Positions 48,023 through 58,000 of a stretch of 64,000 nt of DNA are shown piece after piece (position 1 is the stretch's first letter; each line of letters opens with the position of its first letter). The notes under the pieces are model-generated. The model did no database searches, was not told the DNA's origin, and saw nothing but the letters and a program-made list of their open reading frames with translations. Both the position numbers and the translations under genes were made by a program. The stretch is from assembly GCA_030549775.1 (NCBI GenBank), contig CM060174.1:54748707-54812706 (forward strand). Direction: 5' to 3'. The DNA is from Tamarix chinensis. Lineage: Eukaryota > Streptophyta > Magnoliopsida > Caryophyllales > Tamaricaceae.

Positions 48023-49983
48023 CTGTAGAGAGAAAAGGAATGATCAGCCTTAAATAATAAAATTTCTATATACAAAAGAAATAAACTTCTGTAGGTCTAC
48101 TGCAACATCATTCTTGGTTCGGCAGTATGGCATCAACAATTAAGGAACTACAAGATTGTAACAGACAACCCATTCACCAATAAATGGGAATGGAAACATC
48201 AAGTTAATGATATTCAGACTGAAATCCAGATTTCAGCATATGTCATTCTAGCTGACAGTCACAACATCATAGCCTCCGGCAACAACTACACTCTCGATTA
48301 GATCCAATAAAAACATAAATTGTAAATTAAAGATCCTTCCATCTCCTCTTGGCCAAACAAAGCAACCCATGTAAAACAGCAACGACTCCACTCTCAATTA
48401 AAATAACGAGGAAGGTCATGAAATTTAAAATTAAGACAATCTATGGCACCCTTTCGTAAACCTCATTTTTTTGCTCATTATCTAATAATATATGCTTTAT
48501 GTTGTCTGTATTACCTCAATATTTTCACATCATTATAATCTCATCATCTACAACTTATTATTACTTAGTACTATATAAGTAGATTCCATCAATATTTACT
48601 GAATACTTATTAAAAAATATATATATCCTTTATTAACTAACCCCACCAACCTTACCCACATATCTAAATTGTCATTATACATCAATTCATTTCATTTCAA
48701 ACAAGTTACCAAACACTATTATTACTTCAGTCACATTCATATACAAATAATTTGTGTTTGCCAAATATTCTATCATATTATTACTTGAAATCAAACTCAA
48801 AGCATATATTAAGTTATCCAAACAATATCTATATCTATCTCAAAGTAATGTCTTTATGTCCTTGCAAGAAAAAAAGCTTGTGATAGAGAATTAAAAAGAA
48901 AATTGATGGCCAGGGGGTGTTTAAATTACTACAACTTGAGCAACCACAATGCCTAAGGGTGGACAACTATTGGACATGAACACATATTACACCTCCCAAA
49001 CCATACAAAATCTCGAAAACAATGTCTTTTTTTAACAATCCATACTGGCAAGCATTAGCAAAAACACATTGTATGTTATGTATGCAGAGATACCTTAAAA
49101 CCCTGGATAAAGCTGTACATATGTAGACATACCCCCTTCATAATATAAAAATTGCTATGAGTATAGAAGTACCCCATCACCATGTAACTCTTCGTCAACT
49201 TCCTTAAGTATGCAACAAGGAGACGCTATATATATGTATTGGATAATAAACAAGTAGAAGAAATGATTAAAAGGTTGTCTTCTTCATCTTCACCCTAGGC
49301 AAGAATCAACCTATATACTTTTATTTTGGTTTAAATTTTATTTTGGTATAATTCCTCCACACTGATCTAACATGTGGTCACAGATAAGTCTGAAAATTTA
49401 TGAGGGTTATGAATCTCCTATTATAAAGTACCTAAAACCCCAGATTGCAGATTTATTCATAGTTATATACTCATACTGCCATTTCAATGAAACAGTTTTT
49501 AAGTCTTAAGAGGAGAAAAGATGGAGATCGTTAAAGAATCTTTATGGAACACTGGTTCTATAAAGTTTTTGGATTTAACGACAAATCAAGGTAAACATGA
49601 AGGTCAAAGGACTATGCAGTTACAAAATATAGCCAAAAAACTACCAAGGCAAAGAAAGTAGCAACGTCCCATATACCAACTAAAAATGTTTCAGCTTATG
49701 TAGAAGTCCCTCCTAGTGACTTCTGCCCATCCAATAGCAAGTGAGTTGCAAGTACATTGGAAATATGGGAGACCCAATAGCCCTACAGATTCTATTTTAT
49801 AAAAAGAAAGGAATTTATAACTACTCAGAGAGTAGTTATAAATAAAGAAGATGAAGATAAAATCCTATAGAGGTTTTATTGAAAGGTCATGATGATAAGA
49901 TTGGTGACAATTATAAAAAGTCAATGAATTATGCTAACACTGAATTTAGATGGCACAGAAACGAGATTGTGATCAATGATATC
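48023..49983. other. Region upstream of the visible TTC5-like exons
   Basis: Two kilobases searched on the - strand for TPR exons without success. 48440-48850 is strongly AT-rich and has phrases common in plant hAT-type MITEs (CACCCTTTCGTAAAC, AAGTTACCAAACAC), but I cannot pair its ends. 49110-49240 resembles 60600-60700. Confidence 0.4.
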
Positions 49984-50430
49984 TGTTAAGGGCCTAGTTT
50001 GATGATCTAGTCACAGCAGGGTCATGGGATGATTCCAGAGAAACTCCCATAGAATCAGATGATGGAGGATTATGGTTAGGGTTTGAGGGAACTTGAGAGA
50101 AGAGAGAGAGAAACAGATGATGGAGGAGAGAGCCTAGGAATTAGATATTTGCTAATTCTCCAAACTTGTTTATTCCTAAGGACTCAGCCACTTTTTTATG
50201 GCTGATTACAAGTGGGGAGCAGGCTAGAATTTTAACAGGCTTTTTATTAATAAAAAATATTAACCTTAATACATAAATCACTAGATAAATTATGGTATAC
50301 TTAGAATTATATAAAATAAATGCCTAACACTTATTAGTAAACTTAAATCTAACCCATTAGGACTAAGATTAGGTCACTAGGCCCAAGTGGGTAAAGAGGT
50401 GGACTTGGTCCATGACTAAGAACCCTAACA
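49984..50430 (-). repeat. 3' LTR of the coding-less element
   Basis: 447 bp; starts TGTTAAGGGC, ends AACCCTAACA on the + strand. Clearly diverged from its partner at 52531-52981. Confidence 0.75.
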
Positions 50431-50443
50431 TTACTCCCCTCTT
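50431..50443 (-). other. Polypurine tract of the coding-less element
   Basis: Reads AAGAGGGGAGTAA on the - strand, directly before the LTR start TGTTAGGG. Confidence 0.65.
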
Positions 50444-50572
50444 GGAAATTGAGCTTATCCTCAAGCTCATAATAAGGAAAGGAGCAACTAAAATAAGCGA
50501 TTGCCCTTGTTGCTTGATCTAGAGGTCATCCATTCCACTTAAACATCAATTTCACGTGGTGAATGACCAAGC

Positions 50573-50885
50573 AATAAAATCGCGGTCGCGATTGTGGTTG
50601 TGGTTGAGGTGTTGCGGTATCGGAGCATCGCGAATGATATTTTATATGCCATGGTTGTCGCGGCGTGATTTTTTATTTTTTTTCACAATAAATATTAGAA
50701 AATACCAGTAAATATCAGTAAATATCGGTAGAATATCGGCATATATCAGTCGATAACCGATATATCGCCGATAAATATGTGAAATTCTATATCTGTCACG
50801 TATCGCCAATTTCGCGTATCGGCTGATCCAAAATCCGATAAATATCGGCCGATATTGCATATCGGGACCGATATTTAATTGTATG
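50573..50885. mobile_element. Small CGATAT-rich insertion with 13-bp flanking duplication
   Basis: A 313-bp segment between TGAATGACCAAGC (50560-50572) and TGAGTGACTAAGC (50886-50898), 11 of 13 bases equal. It begins with a CG-rich part (AAAATCGCGGTCGCGATTG) and then has many imperfect copies of CGATAT and ATATCGG on both strands. Duplication length suggests target-primed insertion of a short non-autonomous element. No RNA polymerase III boxes or poly(A) tail are obvious. The frame at 51037-50642 is not meaningful. Confidence 0.5.
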
Positions 50886-50898
50886 TGAGTGACTAAGC

Positions 50899-52516
50899 CC
50901 ATCAATAATTGACCTAGAAGGACAACTAAAATTGTCTTGACCAATGATAGAACATAAGCCATGTATGAGACACTTGAGCCAAGTAACTCTCGTATGTCAT
51001 GTGTCACTTGACACATCATCCTTGGCACAACCTTCAATGCCTAGCGTGACTTGGAACAAGGGTTCGGCCTTAAGAGCCTTGTAATAGTATGATATCAAGT
51101 TATGTCTGGTGGTATGGTGGCCCTGAGCAAGGTGCCATGGCATGTCGCACGCAACCTAATGGGTAGGGTCACCAAGATCTAATAGGCAGATCAGTTTATG
51201 GCGGAAAAATATCTCTACCATGTAAGAATTTTAGAACACCTTTGAAACGCTTCCAACAATAGTTAGGATTTTTCTACTTCTTCCTGAATAACCTAAGATG
51301 ATGACGTCATTAGGTTGGCCTCCTAGCTTCTTTCCAAACATAAAAAAAATAAATAAATAAATAAAGTGTTCCCCATAATGGCGGAATGATAATTGCTTGT
51401 GATAGATAATCCCAAGGTTTTGCTAAAGTAGAAGAGAGTTGTCTATGTGCCACAATTTCCTAGCCATAACTCTTTCAAAGTCGGCATCCATTGGCTATGG
51501 ATATTAGGGTAGCCAAGGAGGCTTCCCTACACTAAGCTAGAGTTTGGGGAAGTGGCACAAGGATGCCATGGTGTTTTAGGTTGTAACACAGGCTTGGCAC
51601 ATGGAATAGACTATGATTATGACCCTTGATGATCCAAGATGTGCAACAGGTAAAAAGAAGGGTTTAAGGGTGACATTAGGGTCTACAGGAGTTATGGAGG
51701 GGTGCATAAAGGCTTTAAAGGAATTTGGAGGTTGGATGGTGTTGTGGTGGTGGTCGTCAAGTGATAGGAAATTAGGAATGGCAGTAGTGGTGGCAAAGAG
51801 GGGTGAAGGCTTGGCGCTTGTGGGCTAAGGGTTAGGGTAATTCTCCATAGTGAGGTGAGCAGCATATATAGGGTTAGGGTTTCTCGAGGCAATGTTAGTG
51901 GAGACAAGAGGTGGGTGTGAAGGGTGATACTAGTTGTCCAAGGCTCCGACGACCTTGGAATTAGTATGTCTAAGATCAAAGACTAGTCCGTGGTGGTCAA
52001 CGGATGTGGCAAGGCGGCAAGTAGCTATTTTGTTCGGTTGAGTAAGGTAGTGGAGGTCTTAGAGTTTGAGGAAGGGGTTGTGGTGATGAAGGAGGATTGA
52101 ATAAGGATTGGAGATGGCAGTAGAGGGTCGACGAGAGATAGCAAAAGGGCAGCAAAGCAGGTGGAAACCTCTGTGACAACGATTAGGGGTGCAAGAGAAT
52201 GCGGGGATACTGTAACTGGGTAGAGAAGGGTGTTACAGGTCGGTTGCTAGCTCATTAGAGTGACCAGCTACAAAGGCTCACCGACGGATCGAGATGACTC
52301 AATGATGGCAACAACTGCTGTTGGTGGGCCAACATTGATTTTCTAGCAATTGATGAAGGTTAATCTTCAATGAAAGACAATTTGTTCAAAACTAGGTTTT
52401 TTTTTTCATCTCTTCATAGAACTCCTTTTTCCCTCTTGCCATTCCAACCCATGTCTTCGAGAGACTCTTTACACTATTAAGAATACCAATGAGAGATTCA
52501 ATCAATGCAGCATCAC
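50899..52516 (-). other. Non-coding interior of the coding-less element
   Basis: No retroviral domain found. The part at 51610-52390 is purine/GT-rich on the + strand with the string AGGGTTAGGGTTT near 51870-51882. On the - strand this gives a pyrimidine-rich, TATATATGC-containing leader-like sequence, possibly captured host DNA. Open frames here are compositional. Confidence 0.4.
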
Positions 52517-52530
52517 ACTCTAATACTATT

Positions 52531-52981
52531 TTGCTAGAAATCTCATTTGAGGATCTAGTCACAGCAGTGTCATGGGAAGAAGATGGAAAATTTCCCATTC
52601 AACAGAAGAGGTTCGGAGAAATATATTGATTATTAATCTGTGGGGTATCAGGATTAGCGTTTGAGAGAACTAAAAAGAAGAGAAGAGAGAGAGGGTCAAT
52701 TGAGGAGAGGAGACATAAGCATTTAATTATAGCTTAGTACAACTTAGGGAGCAAGCTAGGTTTTTGGCAGTCCTAGGATTTAACAAGCCTCTTATTAATA
52801 AGATCTATAACCCTAATACATAAATCACTTAATAAATAATTTTGGTTCAACTTGAAATTAAATAAAACTAATGCCTGCTACTTACTAATAAACTTAAATC
52901 TAATCTGCTAGAACTAAAATTGGATCACTAGGCATAAGTGGGTCCGAAAGAGGGTTGGGCCCACAATCAAGAACCCTAACA
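52531..52981 (-). repeat. 5' LTR of the coding-less element
   Basis: 451 bp, partner of 49984-50430; left edge estimated from the primer-site position. Confidence 0.7.
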
Positions 52982-53129
52982 ATATTGTTGTATATAGTGT
53001 CAATGAAGTTATGGATGACAGCAATAAAGACTGTCAATCGTTTGAGGAATATCAAAAAAGGAATTACTAGGAAAGTTGTAAACAAAGAGTTGGGTTCGCT
53101 AAATATGCAAGGCATGCTTGTACCATTAG

Positions 53130-54609
53130 CATCATCACCTTAAGATGTAAAAGTAGTTAGCTACATGTGGGTTTTTGAACATAATGAAAAAGTAGGAACA
53201 AAGTTGTAAGGTATAAAGCCAAACTAGTAGCACTAAACTTCACACAACACATAGAACAAGACCCGACTTATCATAAACATATTCCCCTATGATGGATAAA
53301 ATTTCACTGAGATTTCTAATCGGCTTAGTAGTGTTTGAATGATTGTTAATGCACCTAATGAATGTAATCACCACATACCTATATGGGTCTTGAGACAACA
53401 ATATCTATAAGAAAAAACCAAAAATTAAAAATGCATGAGTCGTGCAATCATAACCTCGTGTCAAGTTAGAGAGATCTTTGTATGAGCTTCAATATTTTGG
53501 ACAAATGTGGTATAATTGTATTAATGATTTGATTATCATTAAAACTTTGTATGAGATCGGACAATATTTGAGAAAAGTGTTTGAAATGAAAGACCAGGGA
53601 ACCATCAAGGAGCCATCAAGTATTGTTGCAGATTTCAGTCAAGCATGCGAAAGATGGAGCATTTGTTCATCACATAAAAAAAAGATAGTAAAACCTTTTA
53701 CTATGGATAATTGCATCCATTAAGTGGTCGATTATAGTCCAATCACTTATTACAAATAAAGATTCATTTTATCATCAGAAAAATAATAGAAAAATACTAG
53801 ATCACGAAGCACAGTAGCTAAACACCATTGGTGCATTAATTTATCTTGCTAACAACACAAACATGTTCGCAAAACAGTGGAAAGGTACAAAGCATGTCCT
53901 CTACAATTTAGGAGGGAAAAGTGAGATGCAATTGTTATACAAAAGAAATGCAGAAAAAAGGTGTCGAATTGGTTGGCCAGTTAGATGTAAGGTTATGTGT
54001 TTCTACATAGTGAGACTTCCATCTCCTAGTATTTGTCAAATCAAACCACAGTGATCAATTCATCAAGCCACATAAAATTATGAGATATGATACAAGATGA
54101 GAAAGTAAGTGCTAAGTTGAGACAACATATAAGTGAATAATGCAGACTAGAAATTAAGTGGTCAAATCCAATCATTCAACAGTAAAATAAGAAGATTGAT
54201 ATGATACGTGTTGAGAAAGTACATGGTTAAGTTATTGAGTCAGCATATAAATGAATCAAGCAGACCGAAAATGAGTCGGTGACGTCCAACACTGATATAC
54301 AAAATATTGCAAAGACTAGGGGACCACCAAGTGTTGTTGCAGAGTTCAATTCAAGCATGCAAAAGATGGAGGATTAGTTCATCACATTGAAAAGATCACA
54401 AAACTCTTTACTATGAATAAACTGCATCAATTAAGTATGAATAAAGTTCATCCATTAAATAATCGATTGTAGTCTGATCACTTATTATATATAAAGATTC
54501 AATTTATTGGAAAAATAATGTAAAGATTCTAGATCTTATAAAACTGTAAAACCACATCTAAGCGTCATTGGTGTATTGATTTATCTTGCTAACAATACAA
54601 ACATGCTAG
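53130..54609 (+). pseudogene. Copia RT and RNase H fragments, partly duplicated
   Basis: 53150-53540 reads as copia RT with stops (SYMWVFEHNEKVGTK, then SLYELQYFGQMWYN). 53560-54030 reads as the RT-RNase H junction (RKVFEMKDQGTIK; IYLANNTNMFAKQWKGTKHVLY). 54300-54609 is a second copy of the latter region, continuing at 60029 past the inserted chromovirus. No LTRs assigned. Frames are broken throughout. Confidence 0.7.
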
Positions 54610-54614
54610 CAAAC
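54610..54614. repeat. Target site duplication CAAAC, left copy
   Basis: Identical to 60024-60028, flanking the Reina-like element. Confidence 0.9.
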
Positions 54615-55028
54615 TGATAGACCCTGCCCTTGATTACAACCAGTAAAGACAAGGAATAATGGAAACAGAAACGCAGCAAGTTTTGCTCCAGGATAAAAAT
54701 AGAATAAAAGAGAATTTGCACCAGAGAATTGAAAAGTTACAGCCAAGGAGTTCGAGGTCCTGGCACCTCCCACAATCGACTCAAATTCCCCCCCCCCCTC
54801 CTCTCTCCTTTCCCTTTAAATACCCACACTAGCCTCTAACTGAATAACAGACTAGGGTGACTCACCCTCCTAGCTACCAGACCCTCCCTGCCGCATACAA
54901 TAAGGATAGTAAAAATGAGTCATTAATACGCTGGACACTTCAGCAATTTAACTAATCCGCACAATCTTTACTCCCCATTTCCTCTTTTGCCCTTCCTCAC
55001 ATAGGTGTAACGGATCAAGGGTCTATCA
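54615..55028 (-). repeat. 3' LTR of the Reina-like element
   Basis: TGATAGACCC to GGGTCTATCA on either strand: the outer 10 bases form a perfect inverted repeat. It encodes the last 19 residues of Gag-Pol. Confidence 0.95.
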
Positions 55029-58000
55029 TTACCCCCTTCTCGGACTTTCACCTTGTCCTCAAGGTGGAATTCAGGAAATTGTTCATTGACGAGTGCAAAA
55101 TCTTCCCAGGAAGCCTCAAATTCCGGTAGCTCCTTCCATTTGATTAACACCTCTAGTCTTCCCTTGGCATTATACTTCACATCCAGTAGTGCTTCTGGTT
55201 CCACCTTCCATTCCAAATCTGCAGTAAGGACAGGTGTAAAGGGCTGCCCTTGGTGCTCTGTTCCCACGGCTGGCTTCAGCATTGATACATGGAATACCGG
55301 GTGGATGGGAACAGAGTCTGGAAGCTTAAGTCGATAGGCCACTGGCCCCACCTTACCTTGCACCTGGTATGGGCCAAAATACCTCGGGGAGAGCTTCTCA
55401 TTCAGGCGACGAGCGAGAGAACGATGCCGGTAGGGCTTGAGTTTGACATAAACCCAGCTTCCAATGTCTATCTCCAAATGCCTCCTCCTCTGGTCAGCTT
55501 GTGATTTCATTTTGGCCTGCGCTCGTAGCAAGTGTTGCTTCAGTTCCTCTAGGACAGCGTCCCTGTTTTGCAGTGCAAAATCAACCTCGGCTACTGGGGA
55601 GCCTTCTGCTGTGTACCGCAGTAGTTTGGGCGGGTCTCGTCCATAGAGTGCAGTAAAGGGGGTGGTGCGTGTGGCTGTATGGAATGATGTGTTGTACCAA
55701 AACTCAGCCCATGGTATCCACTTTACCCACTGTTTGGGTTTGTCACTTGCAAAACAGCGCAGGTATGTTTCTAAGCTCCGGTTAACTACCTCCGTTTGTC
55801 CGTCTGTTTGTGGGTGGTAGGCTGTGCTGAAGTGGAGAGTGGTTCCCTGGACCTTGAACAGCTCCTTCCAGAAATTACTCATAAAGATTTTGTCTCGGTC
55901 GGATACAATTGAGCTCGGAACCCCATGCAGACGTATAACCTCCTTCACAAAGACAGCAGCCACTGATCGGACGGTGAAGGGGTGCCTTAGTGGAATGAAG
56001 TGAGCGTACTTGGTAAGACGATCCACAACCACCAAGACACAATTGAACCCATCTGTAGTAGGCAACCCCTCGATGAAATCCATGGATATGTCTTCCCAAA
56101 CTTGCTGTGGTATAGTCAGTGGCTGAAGTAACCCTGCAGGGCTGAAGGTGGAATATTTTTGTTGTTGGCAAGTGCCACATGATGCCACGAATTTCTGGAC
56201 GTCCTTGCGCATTCCAGCCCAATACACCTCCCGGGACAGCCTTTGGTAAGTCTTCAACACCCCAGAGTGCCCTCCTATTCCGCTGCTATGGAATTCAGCT
56301 AGCAGGCGTGGTTTCAGAGGTGAATTTGCGGGCAAGACCAGCCTGTTCTGGAAGAAAAGGTTCCCATTTCTGAGTTGGTAATCTTCCTCTACCCCAGTCC
56401 CCAGCTGTAGTTTTTTTTTAATGGCTCCTAGTTTGGGATCCTTTTCAATTTCGGATTGAAGGTCGCTCCAGTTGTCGATCCTTGCTGCTGAAATTGTGGA
56501 AAGGGTAGTCAACTCTCCCAATCGAGAAAGGGCATCAGCAGCTCTATTCTCTCCCCCCGGCTTATATTCAATACAAAAATTAAAACTCCAGAGTTTCGAA
56601 AGCCATTTAAGATGTTCCTCCGGCAGAACCCGCTGGTCCAACATAAATTTTAGACTTTTTTGATCTGTTCTAATCGTAAACGGCCGACCCATTAGATAGT
56701 GTCGCCACCGCTGCACTGCCAACACTATGGCCATCAATTCTCGCTCATACACTGATTTTAACCGTGCCCGCTGTCCTAAGGCTTGGCTGAAAAAAGCAAT
56801 AGGACGTCCTCCTTGCATTAGTACGGCTCCGATCCCGATCCCGGATGCATCCGTTTCTATTACAAAGGGGGAATTGAAGTCAGGTAATCCCAGAACTGGC
56901 ACCCTAAGCAGGGCCTCTTTGAGCTGATCAAATGCCTTTTGTGCTTCCTCATTCCACCCGAAACAATCCTTCTTAAGCTGGGCAATGAGGGGAGCCGCCA
57001 AGTGTCCATAATGTCGCACAAACTTGCGATAGTACCCTGTTAGACCCAAGAATCCTCTTAATTCTCGCAGGTTTCTGGGCACTGGCCATTCGCTCATGCA
57101 CTTCAACTTAGCTGGATCTGTAGCTACCCCATTGGCCGAGATAATGTGGCCCAAATATTCCAATTCCAGCTGGGCAAACACGCACTTCTTCATATTAATT
57201 GTCAGCGCATTATCACTCAGCACCTTAAGTACCTTCCCCAAGTGCTTGAGATGATCTTCCATGTTTCTGCTATATATTAAGATATCGTCAAAAAACACTA
57301 GCACAAATTTACGGAGATAAGGTCGGAATACCTCATTCATCAAACCTTGAAATGTAGCCGGAGCGTTTGTTAAACCGAATGGCATTACTAGGAACTCGTA
57401 ATGCCCCTCATGTGTACGGAAAGCCGTCTTTGGGATATCCTCTTGGTGAACCCGGATTTGGTGGTACCCAGATTTCAAGTCAAGTTTAGTGAATATGGCT
57501 GCCCCATTCAGCTCATCCAACAGCTCGTCAATGACTGGAATGGGAAACTTATCTGGAACTGTCACCTTGTTGAGAGCCCTATAGTCCACACAAAATCTCC
57601 AACTCCCATCTTTTTTCTTAACCAGTAAAACAGGGCTTGAGAAGGGGTTGTGGCTGGGTCGTATTAATCCTGCGGCTAACATTTCCCCCACCAACCTGTC
57701 TATCTCATTCTTCTGTATTTGGGGGTAGCGATAGGGCCGTACATTGACTGGGGCAGTGCCGGGCAGTAATGGTATTCTGTGATCAAAGTTCCTGGGAGGT
57801 GGCAGACTGCTCCTTGCTTTCTGCACCTCTGGAAACTGGTCAAGGATCCTCGAAATTGACCGGGGTATCTCAGCCTGAGTGGACAACTCTTCCGTTTGTA
57901 AGAAACAGCATTCCAATAGTAGCCCACTGCCTTCCCTGCGTATAGTCCGCACTAAGGATTTCAAGGACACCTGGGTTTTACACAGGTCAGCCTCCCCCCG

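Larger units (their letters stand above)
49984..52981 (-). mobile_element. Non-autonomous gypsy-type LTR element without coding region
   Basis: LTRs at 49984-50430 and 52531-52981 share GATCTAGTCACAGCAG, AATACATAAATCACT, TTAAATCTAA and the end CCCTAACA. Flanks ATATC and ATATT suggest a 5-bp duplication with one change. The purine tract (- strand AAGAGGGGAGTAA) lies right of the left LTR and a decayed tRNA-iMet site (52517-52528) left of the right LTR, so it is on the - strand. The 2.1-kb interior has no gag or pol motif. LTR length and the CCTCAAGCTC string after the purine tract resemble the Reina-like element at 54615, so it may be a distant non-autonomous relative. Confidence 0.75.
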
